A stretch of 64,000 nucleotides of DNA from JAKPQE01 sp041397845 (GCA_041397845.1 JAWKVW010000010.1:1-64000), one strand, 5' to 3'. Counted from the first letter of the stretch, positions 34,153 to 44,323 are shown. A program made the numbers and translations. The notes: generated from the letters alone by a model not told the origin.

Positions 34153-34848
34153 TCAGGCTCGAGGACTCGCGGCAAGCCCCCAGACGGCGGTCTTCTTGAT
34201 CGAGAAATCCTCAAGGGCGCGGGTCACCGGCACTTCGTAGTCGGCGAGGCGGACGAGCTTGTCCTTGGGCAGATAAAGCCGGTCCGGATCGCCGATCAAC
34301 ACCGTGGTGCCGGCGGCGGCAAGGCTCTCGAACCAGAGCATGATGTCGCGCGAGGCCGGCCATTCGTAAAAGATGTCGCCTGCAAGCAGGACGTCGAGCC
34401 CGGGCATCGGCCGGCCAAGGAGGTTCCCGGTCTCGATTTCCAGCTCGACACCGTTCGCGGCGGCATTCAGCGCCATGGCGACGCCGGCAAAGCCGTCGAT
34501 ATCGGCGGCGATGACGCTGGCCGCGCCGGCTTTCATCGCGGCGATGGCGACGAGGCCGGAGCCGGAGGCGAAATCGAGGACGCGCCGGCCGGCGACGATA
34601 TCCGGCCTGTCGAGCAGGTAGCGGGCAAGAGCCTGACCACCAGCCCAGGCGAAGGCCCAATAAGGCGGCGGCAGGCCGATCGTTTCCAGCTCTTCCTCGG
34701 TCTTCTTCCAGAGCGCGGTTGCCTCATCGGCGAGCAGCAGCTCGATCTCCGGGGCGAGCGGGACCGGCAGCGCGCAGGTGTGGGAGCGGACGAAGGCGGC
34801 CCGGTCGACGATGCGGCCAGAGACGGAGAGGCCGTCGCTCTCAGGCAT
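34153..34848 (-). CDS. class I methyltransferase, ETF-beta lysine methyltransferase-like
   Basis: A 231-residue protein with a SAM-binding fold: LDFASGSGLVAIAAMKAGA, then VIAADIDGFAGVAM and LLAGDIFYEW. The leader AFVRSHTCALPVPLAPEI and PPYWAFAWAGGQALARYLLD match the bacterial relatives of METTL20/ETFBKMT, which methylate lysines of electron-transfer flavoprotein beta; similar to L11 methyltransferases. Its ATG overlaps the EVE-domain gene stop by 8 nt. The substrate assignment is by family resemblance only. Confidence 0.72.
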   Translation of the reverse strand: MPESDGLSVSGRIVDRAAFVRSHTCALPVPLAPEIELLLADEATALWKKTEEELETIGLPPPYWAFAWAGGQALARYLLDRPDIVAGRRVLDFASGSGLVAIAAMKAGAASVIAADIDGFAGVAMALNAAANGVELEIETGNLLGRPMPGLDVLLAGDIFYEWPASRDIMLWFESLAAAGTTVLIGDPDRLYLPKDKLVRLADYEVPVTRALEDFSIKKTAVWGLAASPRA

Positions 34849-35263
34849 CGGCAACACCGAGCATGGCGCAAAGGATACGCCACTCGTCCCCGGTGACCGG
34901 CTGGACGGAGAGGCGCGAATTCTTGACGAGCACCATTTCCTCAAGGCCGGCGGTCACCTTGACGTCGTCGAGGGTGACGGCGTTTTGCACCGGGCCGACC
35001 GCGGCGATGTCGACGCACTCCCATTTGCCGGTGTCATCGGTCGAATCCGGATGAACCTCGACGATGACCTCGACGATGCCGACGATGCGGCGCTCATCCA
35101 CCGAATGATAGAAGAAGCCGCGGTCGCCAGTCTTCATGGCGCGCATCATGTTGCGGGCCTGATAATTGCGCACGCCCGTCCATTCTGTGCCGGCGGAACC
35201 GGCCGCGACCTGATCGTCCCACGACCAGGACCCGGGCTCTGATTTGAAAAGCCAGTAGGCCAT
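34841..35263 (-). CDS. EVE domain-containing protein
   Basis: A 140-residue, single-domain protein with the EVE (PUA-like) fold: AYWLFKSEPGSWSWDD, GVRNYQARNMMRAMKTGD, GFFYHSVDERRIVGIVEV, and LSVQPVTGDEWRIL. EVE domains bind modified bases in DNA or RNA. AGGGAGAG precedes ATG 35263. It is the first gene of a two-gene unit with the methyltransferase downstream. Confidence 0.88.
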   Translation of the reverse strand: MAYWLFKSEPGSWSWDDQVAAGSAGTEWTGVRNYQARNMMRAMKTGDRGFFYHSVDERRIVGIVEVIVEVHPDSTDDTGKWECVDIAAVGPVQNAVTLDDVKVTAGLEEMVLVKNSRLSVQPVTGDEWRILCAMLGVADA

Positions 35264-35502
35264 CGTCTCTCCCTGTCTCGAACCGGCGGCAAGATAGCGG
35301 AAGTGACAGGGCCGGGCCAAGGTGCTTGTCTCGTGCCGCTCGCGTCCTGTCTACCGCACGGGCAGCGTTGTTGTCTAATAATTGTGCGTAATTGCAATTT
35401 TGCACATAAAACCGCCAATCCGGTCACCACAAGGCTGGTGCCTGGCGTGGCATTCGACGGAATTTCGACGAAAAATCCGTATCTTGCCGGTTTTGTCGCG
35501 AC
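35264..35502. other. regulatory region between the EVE gene and glnK, with NtrC-like symmetry
   Basis: This 5' part of a 366-nt divergent gap is AT-richer than its surroundings. At about 35384-35406 it carries GTGC and GCAC half-sites around an AT-rich centre, and at 35430 a GGTGCC half-site, loosely like NtrC enhancer elements. The arrangement, upstream of a sigma-54 promoter for a PII gene, suits nitrogen control. Half-site matches are imperfect. Confidence 0.35.
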
Positions 35503-35518
35503 TGGCACGCAGCTTGAA
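35503..35518 (+). promoter_or_regulatory. sigma-54 (RpoN) promoter of glnK
   Basis: TGGCACG-CAGC-TTGAA matches the -24/-12 consensus TGGCACG-N4-TTGCA with the GG and invariant TGGCAC intact and one change in the -12 element. It lies about 110 nt before glnK. Confidence 0.7.
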
Positions 35519-35629
35519 TTCGGTTCGGCGATCGCCCCGGGGGGCTCCGACGGCATCTCCGGACCAAATCGACAACAGGTGACGGCTGCCCGATTTCGAT
35601 GCCCGTCACCCTACACGGGAACCCGACCC

Positions 35630-35968
35630 ATGAAGATCGTCATGGCTATCATCAAGCCGTTCAAGCTCGACGAAGTCCGCGAGGCGCTGACCGCGATCGG
35701 AATTCAGGGCCTCACCGTCACCGAGGTGAAGGGCTACGGGCGCCAGAAGGGCCATACCGAAATCTATCGCGGCACCGAATATGCCGTCAGCTTCCTGCCG
35801 AAGATCAAGATCGAGGTGGCGGTTGCCGCCACTGACGTCGATCGGGTCGTCGAGACCATCGCCTCGACCGCCAAGACCGGCCAGATCGGCGACGGCAAGA
35901 TCTTCGTCTTCGCCATCGACCAGGTCGTGCGCATCCGCACCGGCGAGACCGATTCGTCGGCGCTCTGA
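35630..35968 (+). CDS. glnK: nitrogen regulatory protein PII (GlnK type)
   Basis: A 112-residue PII signalling protein. MKIVMAIIKPFKLDEVREAL, the T-loop GRQKGHTEIYRGTEYAVSF with uridylylation site Tyr51, and the C-terminal KTGQIGDGKIFVF are intact. The N-terminus MKIVMAIIKPF and T-loop residues resemble rhizobial GlnK more than GlnB, and the sigma-54 promoter supports this. PII reads 2-oxoglutarate, ATP/ADP and, through GlnD, glutamine. The usual partner amtB is not downstream; comM lies there on the other strand. Confidence 0.88.
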   Translation: MKIVMAIIKPFKLDEVREALTAIGIQGLTVTEVKGYGRQKGHTEIYRGTEYAVSFLPKIKIEVAVAATDVDRVVETIASTAKTGQIGDGKIFVFAIDQVVRIRTGETDSSAL

Positions 35969-36356
35969 CGGCTCGCCGGCACAAGCCAGCCCGGGCCGTA
36001 TCGTCCGTCGACCGGTCCTGCTGGTGAATTCGCCGCCCGGCACTTTCCCGGATGCGTCTGTCCCGCGCTTCCGGCACATCGGGCGAGCACGGCGAGCGGC
36101 CTGCCGGCCATCGCTGAACGAGCCGGCGGTCCGCCGCCGGCGCCCGCATCGAAGCCGGTTCCCGTGACGCCATGGGATCCGGCGCTCCCCGCGACAGCGA
36201 TGTCGCGGTCTGTCGTTCCTGATCGGGCCGGACCTCCGGCCCTCTCCTCCCGTCACGATCGCGTTGTCGGTCGTCAACTTGAGCCCGAACTTCCGGTTCG
36301 GGCTTTTTCTTTGGTCCTTGCGGGTTTCCCCGGTGCTTGCGGGGGGGCTTGCCAGT
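35969..36356. other. intergenic region after glnK, no gene
   Basis: No open frame here has coding character, and no amtB remnant is recognisable. The only structure is the terminator hairpin at 36282-36312. Confidence 0.6.
36282..36312 (+). terminator. Rho-independent terminator downstream of glnK
   Basis: AGCCCGAAC and GTTCGGGCT form a 9-bp stem with a 5-nt loop followed by TTTTCTTT. It is more than 310 nt after the glnK stop. Confidence 0.8.
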
Positions 36357-37887
36357 TCAGGCGAGCGCCGGCAGTCGGTCGCTGAGGGCGCGATAGCTCA
36401 GCGCCTCGGCAAGGTGGATGCGGCCGACCCGCTCGACGCCGTCGAGATCGGCAAGGGTGCGGGCAACCTTCAGGACGCGATGGTAGCCTCGGGCGCTCAT
36501 CCTCGTCGCATCGGCAAAATCACGCAGCAGACGGGTTCCGGCGTCGTCCGGCCGGGCGATCTCCTCGATGAGGCTTGCCGAACATTCGGCATTGGTGCGG
36601 ATATCGAGACCAAGCGCCTGAAAGCGGCCGATCTGCAAGCGCCTTGCGGCGGCAACGCGGGCGGCAACGACAGCGCTCGGCTCGGATGGCGCCGGCTGGA
36701 TGAGGTCGCTGGCCGACACTGCCGGCACCTCGATCTGGATATCGATGCGATCGAGCAGCGGCCCGGAAATCCGGCTCTGGTAATCGTCGACACAGCGCTG
36801 GCCGCGCCGGCAGGTGTGGCCCGGCTCGCCAGCCTTGCCGCAGCGACAGGGGTTCATCGCGGCGATGAGCTGGAACCGCGACGGATAGCGGACGCGGTGA
36901 TTGGCGCGGACGATCGTCGTCTCGCCGGCCTCGAGTGGCTGGCGCAGGGAATCGAGCACCTGCGGGGTGAATTCCGGCAGTTCGTCGAGAAAAAGCACGC
37001 CGTTATGGGCGAGCGAGACCTCGCCCGGCCGGGCGCGGATGCCGCCGCCGACGAGGGCCGCCATCGAGGCGGAATGATGCGGCGCGCGGAACGGCCGGCG
37101 GGTCGACAGGCGGCCACCGGCAAGACTGCCGGCGATCGAGGCAATCATCGAGACCTCGAGCAGTTCCTTCGGGATGAGCGGTGGCAGGATCGACGGCAGG
37201 CGGCTGGCGAGCATCGACTTGCCGGCACCCGGCGGGCCGACCATCAGCATGTTGTGGCCGCCGGCAGCGGCAACCTCGAGCGCCCGGCGGGCACTCTCCT
37301 GACCCTTGATGTCAACGAGATCCGGCAGGTCGTCCACTGCCTCGCGGATCGCCGGGTCCGGCCGGGAGATAACCTTCAGTTCCCTTGAAATGATTGGCCA
37401 GGGCAATCAGGCTGCGGCCGGCGATGATTGCCATGTCGCCACTCGCCCAGGCCGCTTCCGGCCCGCATGGCGCCGGGCAGATCAGGCCCTGCCAGCAGCC
37501 GTTGGCGCCGATTGCCGCCGGTAACACGCCGGCAACGGCGGATATCGTGCCGTCCAGGGCGAGCTCGCCGAGCACGACAAAATCGAGAAGGGCGTCGGCG
37601 GGAACGGCACCGAGCGCCGCCATCAGGCCGAGCGCGATCGGCAGATCGTAGTGGCTGCCCTCTTTCGGCAGGTCGGCCGGGGCAAGATTGACGGTAATGC
37701 GCTTCGGCGGCAGGGCAAGGCCGGAGGCGACGAGCGCGGCCCGCACCCGTTCGCGGCTCTCGGCAACAGCCTTGTCCGGCAGGCCGACAATCGTAAAGCT
37801 CGGCAGGCCCGAGGCGATCTGAACCTGAACGTCGACTGGAAGGGCCTCGATCCCCTCGAAAGCCACGGTCGTGACATGCGAAACCAT
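36357..37887 (-). pseudogene. comM: YifB/ComM-family Mg chelatase-like AAA+ ATPase, frameshifted
   Basis: A helicase-type ATPase that in naturally competent bacteria promotes branch migration during DNA integration. The first frame (ATG 37887) carries the Lon-protease-like domain VSHVTTVAFEGIEALPVDVQ, SFTIVGLPDKAVAESRERV. The second carries Walker A MVGPPGAGKSMLA, FRAPHHSAS, NGVLFLDELPEF and the zinc-like CRCGKAGEPGHTC. The frames meet at about 37380 in GGGAACTGAAGG, where one extra base shifts the reading. The joined product, about 510 residues, is full length, so a sequencing error is likely. Confidence 0.85.
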
Positions 37888-38000
37888 CGGCGGCCCTGAT
37901 CCATCCGGTAGCGATACAACCGGGGACAACCGTAAATGAACATTTCCGCGAATTCAAGAACAATGAGGGAACAAAAATTCGCGGGTTGACGCTTGATTGG

Positions 38001-38942
38001 TCAGGCGCGCCGGGCCTCGATGGCGTCGAGCACGAGGGCTGCCGCGTCGGGGCCACCGAGACGCTTGATGGCGCGGATGCCGGTCGGCGAGGTGACGTTG
38101 ATCTCGGTCAAGAGGCCGCCGATGACGTCGAGGCCGACGAAGATCAGGCCACGGCGCTTCAGCTCCGGGCCGACGCGCTCGCAGATCTCGCGTTCGCGGG
38201 CATTGAGTTCGGTCGCCTCGGCGCGGCCGCCCTGCACCATGTTGGAGCGCAGATCGTCGGCCGCCGGCACGCGATTGACCGCGCCGGCGAACTCGCCATC
38301 GACAATGAGGATGCGCTTGTCGCCGGCGCGCACGTCCGGCAGGTAGCGCTGGACCACCCAGGGCTCGGGGAACATGGCGGCGAACATGTCGAGCAGCGAA
38401 CCGAAGTTCTCGTCCTCGGTGCGGATGCGGAAGACGCCGCGACCGCCATTGCCGTAAAGCGGCTTGAGGACGATATCGCCGACCTCACTGCGGAAATCCT
38501 TGATGGTGGCGACATCGCGGGTGATCAGCGTGTCGGGCATGAGATCGGCGAAATCGACGACGAAGAGCTTTTCCGGCGCGTTGCGCACGGAGGCCGGGTC
38601 GTTGACGACGAGGGTCTTCGGGTGCACCCGCTCGAGCAGGTGGGTGGTGGTGATGTAGGCAAGGTCGAAGGGCGGGTCCTGGCGCAGCAGGACGACGTCG
38701 ACGTTATCGAGCGCGACGCGCTCGGGCGCGCCGAGGGTGAAATGGTCGCCGACGGTGTCGCGCACGGAGACGCGCTCGGCCATGGTCACCACCTCGCCAT
38801 TGCGCATCGACAGGCGATCGGGCGTGTAGTGCCAGAGGCGATGGCCGCGCCGCTCGGCTTCCAGCATCAGGGCAAAGGTGGAATCGCCGGCGATGTTGAT
38901 GCCGGAGATGTGGTCCATCTGGACTGCGATATCGAGCGGCAT
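38001..38942 (-). CDS. gshB: glutathione synthetase
   Basis: A 313-residue ATP-grasp ligase that joins gamma-glutamylcysteine and glycine. It begins MPLDIAVQMDHISGINIAGD. LRQDPPFDLAYITTTHLLE, the ATP-grasp glycine loop KPLYGNGGRGVFRI, and the metal-binding LLTEINVTSPTGIRAI are present. AGGAG lies upstream of ATG 38942. Its neighbours rsmI and yraN are the common rhizobial set. Confidence 0.96.
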   Translation of the reverse strand: MPLDIAVQMDHISGINIAGDSTFALMLEAERRGHRLWHYTPDRLSMRNGEVVTMAERVSVRDTVGDHFTLGAPERVALDNVDVVLLRQDPPFDLAYITTTHLLERVHPKTLVVNDPASVRNAPEKLFVVDFADLMPDTLITRDVATIKDFRSEVGDIVLKPLYGNGGRGVFRIRTEDENFGSLLDMFAAMFPEPWVVQRYLPDVRAGDKRILIVDGEFAGAVNRVPAADDLRSNMVQGGRAEATELNAREREICERVGPELKRRGLIFVGLDVIGGLLTEINVTSPTGIRAIKRLGGPDAAALVLDAIEARRA

Positions 38943-39061
38943 CGGAACTCCTGGGGCTTTGTCGGCGGCCGGGCTGGCCACCATCGGCGGGCGTTGTCTT
39001 CGTTCCGAGAGATAGACAGGATCTGGTCCGATTTCCAGCCGTGGCTTTCAGGGATCTGTCG

Positions 39062-39454
39062 TCAAAGGGAGAATTGCCCGGATGCGGCAAACGCATCGGG
39101 CAGATGCCGCGGCAGGCTCCAGGGAGCCATCAGCACGGCATCGAAGCGCATGTCGCAATCGGCAAAGGCCGGCTGCGCGGCAACAAAGGACGCGGCGGCG
39201 CGCTCCAGCCGGCGGCGTTTTTCCGGGCCGATCGAGAATGCGGCATCGGCGAGGTCGGTGCGCTGGCGAACCTCGACGAAGACGAGCTGGCGCCGGCGCA
39301 GGGCGACAAGGTCGATTTCGCCGGCCGGACCGCGCCAGCGGGTGGCGATGATGCGATAGCCCTTGGCAAGGAGCAGTGCGGCGGCCAGCGTTTCCGCGAG
39401 CCGGCCGCGGCTCTCGGCCCGGCGGCGGGCGGCGGTGCCGCCGGCCCGGCTCAT
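39062..39454 (-). CDS. UPF0102 family endonuclease-like protein YraN
   Basis: A 130-residue protein with the PD-(D/E)xK-like core AEALLLAKGYRII-type region (here LAAALLLAKGYRIIATRWRG), GEIDLVALRRRQLVFVEVRQR, and a C-terminal ADCDMRFDAVLM. The family resembles Holliday-junction resolvases, but function is unproven. The ATG overlaps the rsmI stop codon (ATGA). Confidence 0.87.
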   Translation of the reverse strand: MSRAGGTAARRRAESRGRLAETLAAALLLAKGYRIIATRWRGPAGEIDLVALRRRQLVFVEVRQRTDLADAAFSIGPEKRRRLERAAASFVAAQPAFADCDMRFDAVLMAPWSLPRHLPDAFAASGQFSL

Positions 39455-40357
39455 CGGCCGTCCTTCAGGGCGAGCGCCCGGGCATAGACCTCGCGACGCG
39501 GCCGGCCGGCGATGCGCGCCACTTCCTCGGCGGCGTCCTTGACCGACAGGCGGGCAAGGGCGTCCAGCGAGGGCGAGGTCGATATCGAACCTGGCCTCGA
39601 CGGCTTCCGCCGGTCCGATGACGATGACGATTTCACCCTTGATCGCCGGGTCGGCGGCGAAGGCCTCGGCAAGGGCGCCGATGCCGCCGCGGCGGACGGT
39701 CTCGAACCGCTTGGTGAGTTCGCGGGCAACCGCCGCCGGGCGGTCGGCGCCGAGGATTTCCGCCATGTCGGCAAGGCATTCGACAAGCCGATGCGGCGCT
39801 TCGTAGATGACCAGCGTTGCCGGGAAGGAGGCAATTTCCTCAAGGCGCTTGCGGCGCTGGCCAGCCTTTGCCGGCAGGAAGCCGAGAAAAAGGAAAGCGT
39901 CGGTCGGAAGGCCGGCCGCGACGAGCGCGGCAAGGGCGGCGGAGGCGCCGGGAAGCGGGACGACGGCATGGCCGCCGGCGGCGGCTTCGGCGACGAGGCG
40001 ATAGCCCGGATCCGAGACGAGCGGCGTTCCGGCGTCGCTGACGAGGGCGACAGCCTTGCCCTCGGCGAGCATCGCCAGGACGCGGGGGCGCATCTTTTCG
40101 GCGTTGTGCTCATGATAGGCGGCAAGGCGGGTGCGGATGCCGTAGCGATCGGTGAGGACGCGGGTGGTGCGGGTGTCCTCGCAGAAGATGACGTCGGCCG
40201 CGGCGAGCGTTGCGAGAGCCCGCAAGGTGATGTCGCCGAGATTGCCGATCGGGGTTGCAACGACATAAAGGCCCGGGGAGAGCGGCGGCGCCTCGATGCG
40301 GCAGGCATCTATCCAGTATTCGCGCCGGCCTTCAGCCCTGTCATCGCTATCGGTCAT
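39451..40357 (-). pseudogene. rsmI: 16S rRNA (cytidine(1402)-2'-O)-methyltransferase, frameshifted
   Basis: A tetrapyrrole-methylase-fold enzyme that methylates C1402 of 16S rRNA in the decoding centre. The first frame has LYVVATPIGNLGDITLRAL, FCEDTRTTRVL, VSDAGTPLVSDPGYRLV and PGASAALAALVAAGLP. It breaks near 39575. The next frame supplies the normal C-terminus ALARLSVKDAAEEVARIAGR, REVYARALALKDGR and a TGA overlapping yraN. Without the correction, the first frame reads straight into yraN as an artificial 430-residue fusion. ATG 40357 is preferred over 40375. Confidence 0.88.
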
Positions 40358-40569
40358 CGTCTCGTTCTTTTGCATATCGGCGAGGGCTCGGCTATCCTCG
40401 TCTGGTGGACGAGTGTATAGGGATGCGGCTATCGCGCAATCGGCGGTGCGCGGTGATGTCCGGCATGACCGTCATGCCGTTTCAGCTTTCGTTAGCCATA
40501 TACCCGGTAATCTTGGGCACCCGCGCGTAGGTTCTGGCGGGCAGGCAGTTCAAAAGGAGGCCGACCCCC

Positions 40570-41790
40570 GTGTTTCGTAGTCTTGTCGGGCGGATCCAGC
40601 CCGTGCGTCGGCGCATGCTTCTTGCCATCGCGGGTGGATTGCTCGCGGCCGGCTGCCTGCCGCAGACAACCGGGCCCGGCTTCGGCCCGGGTACGGCGAT
40701 CGCGCCCGAAACGCCGGCGCCGAGCGGACAGGTGTTCGGCACCGGTTCGATCAAGATTGCCATGCTGGTGCCGCTCTCGGCCGCCGGCAACGCCGGAAAC
40801 CTCGCCAACAACTACAAGAACGCCGCCGACCTGGCGATCCGCGATCTCGGCGGGTCCGACCTTCAGGTGATCGTCAAGGATTCCGGCGGCACCAGCGAGA
40901 GCGCGCAAGCCGCTGCCTCGCAGGCGCTCGCGGAGGGCGCCGAGCTCATTCTCGGCCCGATCTTCTCGCATGAGGTGACCGCCGTCGGCGCTGTCGCCCG
41001 GCAGGCAGGCGTGCCGGTCGTCGGCTTTTCGACGGACGTCAATGCGGCGACGCGCGGCGTCTACGTCCTCAGCTTCCTGCCGCGCTCGGATGTCGAGCGC
41101 GTGGTTTCCTATGCGGCCAGCCAGGGCAAGCGCTCGTTCGCGGCAATCGTGCCGAGCAATGCCTATGGCGCGGTCGTTGCCGCCGAATTCCAGCAGGCCG
41201 TGGCGCGCAATGGCGGCCGGGTGATGGCGGTCGAACAGTACGCGGCCGATCCGGCGGCGATCCAGGCGGCCGTGCAGCGGGTCTCGGCGATGGCGGCCGG
41301 CGGCGCGCCGCAGGTTGACGCGATCCTCATCCCGGACGGCGGCAGCGCCGGGCCGGAAATCGCCCGCCAACTCTCTGGCGCCGGCGTCTCGACCTCGGCG
41401 GTCAAGCTGCTTGGCTCGGGCCAGTGGGACGACGGCGCCGTGCAGCGCGAACCGGCGCTTGCCGGCGCATGGTTCCCGGCGCCCGACAAGTCGGGCTTCA
41501 ACGCCTTTTCCGGGCGCTACCGCAACGCCTTCGGCTCGTCGCCGATCCGCATCGCGACAAACGGCTATGACGCGGTCATCCTTGCTGCCGCGCTCGCCCG
41601 CAGCGCCGGCGCGCAGCGCTTCACCGACAGCGTGCTGACCAACCCGAACGGTTTCTCCGGCGTCGACGGCATCTTCCGGTTCCGGGGCGATGGCAGCAAT
41701 GATCGCGGCCTTGCCGTCTACGAGATCGGCGGCGGCAGCGCGCGGGTCATCGACGCCGCACCGCGGTCGTTCTCGGCCGGCGGCATCTGA
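40570..41790 (+). CDS. penicillin-binding protein activator (LpoA-like periplasmic lipoprotein)
   Basis: A 406-residue lipoprotein with a signal peptide ending in lipobox LAAGC (Cys29). The mature part is a type I periplasmic-binding fold: IKIAMLVPLSAAGNAGNLAN, ELILGPIFSHEVTAVGAVAR, VVGFSTDVNAATRGVYVLSF, and LGSGQWDDGAV. Proteobacterial LpoA uses this fold to activate PBP1A from the outer membrane; alphaproteobacterial members lack the N-terminal TPR domain. GTG 40570 is preceded by AAGGAGG. Confidence 0.82.
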   Translation: MFRSLVGRIQPVRRRMLLAIAGGLLAAGCLPQTTGPGFGPGTAIAPETPAPSGQVFGTGSIKIAMLVPLSAAGNAGNLANNYKNAADLAIRDLGGSDLQVIVKDSGGTSESAQAAASQALAEGAELILGPIFSHEVTAVGAVARQAGVPVVGFSTDVNAATRGVYVLSFLPRSDVERVVSYAASQGKRSFAAIVPSNAYGAVVAAEFQQAVARNGGRVMAVEQYAADPAAIQAAVQRVSAMAAGGAPQVDAILIPDGGSAGPEIARQLSGAGVSTSAVKLLGSGQWDDGAVQREPALAGAWFPAPDKSGFNAFSGRYRNAFGSSPIRIATNGYDAVILAAALARSAGAQRFTDSVLTNPNGFSGVDGIFRFRGDGSNDRGLAVYEIGGGSARVIDAAPRSFSAGGI

Positions 41791-41797
41791 GGCGAAA

Positions 41798-42967
41798 TCA
41801 GGCCGCGAGATCGGCAACGACCGCATCAAGGACGGTCCAGCCGGCCGGCGTCACCCGCACCCGGCCGGGAGCGTGCTCGACGACCATGCCATGGGCAACG
41901 AGGTCGGCGAGCCGGTCCGGATCGAGGACGCGGCCGGAAAGCGCTTCGTAGCGGGCAAGCTCGATCCCCTCGACAAGCCGAAGGCCCATCAGCAGGAATT
42001 CATCGCCGGCTTCCTCGGCCGAGAGGATTTCGTCGCTGGAAAGGCCCCGGCCGGCGCGCTCGACCTCTTCGAGCCAATGTTCCGGCTTCTTCAGGTTGGC
42101 GGTCGCGTGGCGGCCATCGGCCAACATCAGCCGGCCATGGGCGCCGGCGCCGATGCCGACATATTCGCCATAACGCCAATAAACGAGATTGTGCCGGCTT
42201 TCGTTACCCGGCCGGGCGTGATTTGAAATCTCGTAGGCCGGCAGGCCATGGCGGGCGGTCACGTCGGCGGTCTGCTCATAAAGCGCGGCAGCGGCATCGG
42301 CGTCGGGCAGAACCAGCTTGCCGTCACGATGAGCCGCAAAGAACGGCGTCCCCATCTCGATCGTCAATTGATAGAGCGACATGTGATCGAGGCCGAAGGC
42401 GAGCGCCTGTTCGAGCTCTGCCTGCCAGTCGGAAGCGGAACGGCCCGGACGGGCGTAAATCAGATCGGCTGAGACACGGGGAAAGACGTCGCGGGCGGTC
42501 TTCAGCGCCGACAGCGCTTCACCGACCGAGTGGCGGCGGCCGAGCATCGCCAGATCCTCGGCGTTCAATGCCTGCACGCCGAGCGACAGGCGGTTGACGC
42601 CGGCAGCGCGGCACTCGGCGAAACGGCCGGCCTCGACGCTCGTCGGATTGGCCTCGAGCGTGATTTCGACACCGTCCTCGAGGCGCCAGCGGGCGGCGAT
42701 GCGCTCGAGAATGGCGCCGACCGTTGCCGGGCGCATCAGCGAAGGCGTGCCGCCGCCGAAAAAGATGCTGCGCACCGCCCGGCCGGGGGCGAGCCCGGCG
42801 GCTCGGTCGATCTCGGCAAGGTAGGCGGCGAGGAAGCGATCCTCGTCGATGCCGCCGGGGCGAACATGCGAGTTGAAGTCGCAATAGGGGCACTTCGACA
42901 GGCAGAACGGCCAGTGGACGTAGACCGCGAAGCCCGGACCGGTGCCGGCCGGATCAGACGGGCGCAC
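41798..42967 (-). CDS. hemW: haem chaperone HemW (coproporphyrinogen III oxidase-like radical SAM protein)
   Basis: A 389-residue radical-SAM-fold protein. The cluster motif CLSKCPYC (Cys22, Cys26, Cys29) is followed by FFGGGTPSLM and LEANPTS, and it ends in a HemN C-terminal domain. HemW binds haem and is thought to insert it into membrane cytochromes; it lacks the fourth Cys and substrate residues of true HemN. The GTG at 42967 overlaps rdgB by 14 nt. Confidence 0.92.
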   Translation of the reverse strand: MRPSDPAGTGPGFAVYVHWPFCLSKCPYCDFNSHVRPGGIDEDRFLAAYLAEIDRAAGLAPGRAVRSIFFGGGTPSLMRPATVGAILERIAARWRLEDGVEITLEANPTSVEAGRFAECRAAGVNRLSLGVQALNAEDLAMLGRRHSVGEALSALKTARDVFPRVSADLIYARPGRSASDWQAELEQALAFGLDHMSLYQLTIEMGTPFFAAHRDGKLVLPDADAAAALYEQTADVTARHGLPAYEISNHARPGNESRHNLVYWRYGEYVGIGAGAHGRLMLADGRHATANLKKPEHWLEEVERAGRGLSSDEILSAEEAGDEFLLMGLRLVEGIELARYEALSGRVLDPDRLADLVAHGMVVEHAPGRVRVTPAGWTVLDAVVADLAA

Positions 42968-43595
42968 CGAGGCAGGACCTTGCGAAAATCTGGAAGGCGC
43001 GGGCGCGATGCGACAGGCCGGTCGGATCGCCCGGCTTCAGGCCATGTTTTTCCTCGGCGGTCATCTCGCCAAAGGTGCGGTCGTGGCCATCCGGCAGGAA
43101 GATCGGATCATAGCCGAAGCCCTTCCCGCCCTTCGGCGGCCAGACGAGCACGCCTTCGACCTCGCCACGGAATTCGGAAATCTCGCCGTCCGGCCAGGCA
43201 AGGCAAAGAACGGCGACGAACCGCGCCGTCCGCTTGTCCGGGGTGGTCGCGCCCTTGTCCTGAAGCGCTTCCTCGACATTGCGCATCGCCCGGGCGAAGT
43301 CCTTGTCGGGTCCGGCCCAACGGGCCGAATGGATGCCCGGCGCGCCGTCGAGGGCATCGACGGCAAGGCCGGAATCATCGGCGAGCGCCGGCATGCCGGC
43401 GGCATTTGCCGCGGCGACCGCCTTGATGCGGGCGTTCGCCTCGAAGGTGTCGCCATCCTCGACGGGCTCGGCAAGACCGAGCGAGGCGGCGGAGACCACC
43501 GTCAAGCCATAGGGGGCGAGCAGATCGCGGATCTCGCGAACCTTGCCCTCGTTGTGGCTGGCAACGACGAGCGAGCCGGACGTCAGTCTGCGCAT
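42954..43595 (-). CDS. rdgB: dITP/XTP (non-canonical purine NTP) pyrophosphatase
   Basis: A 213-residue house-cleaning enzyme of the Ham1 family that hydrolyses dITP, XTP and ITP. VVASHNEGKVREIRDLL, ALADDSGLAVDAL, GGKGFGYDPIF and GLSHRARAF are the conserved nucleotide and metal sites. AGGAAGGA precedes ATG 43595, 14 nt after rph. Confidence 0.95.
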   Translation of the reverse strand: MRRLTSGSLVVASHNEGKVREIRDLLAPYGLTVVSAASLGLAEPVEDGDTFEANARIKAVAAANAAGMPALADDSGLAVDALDGAPGIHSARWAGPDKDFARAMRNVEEALQDKGATTPDKRTARFVAVLCLAWPDGEISEFRGEVEGVLVWPPKGGKGFGYDPIFLPDGHDRTFGEMTAEEKHGLKPGDPTGLSHRARAFQIFARSCLGAPV

Positions 43596-43609
43596 CGGTC
43601 GGTCCTTCC

Positions 43610-44323
<714 letters not shown>

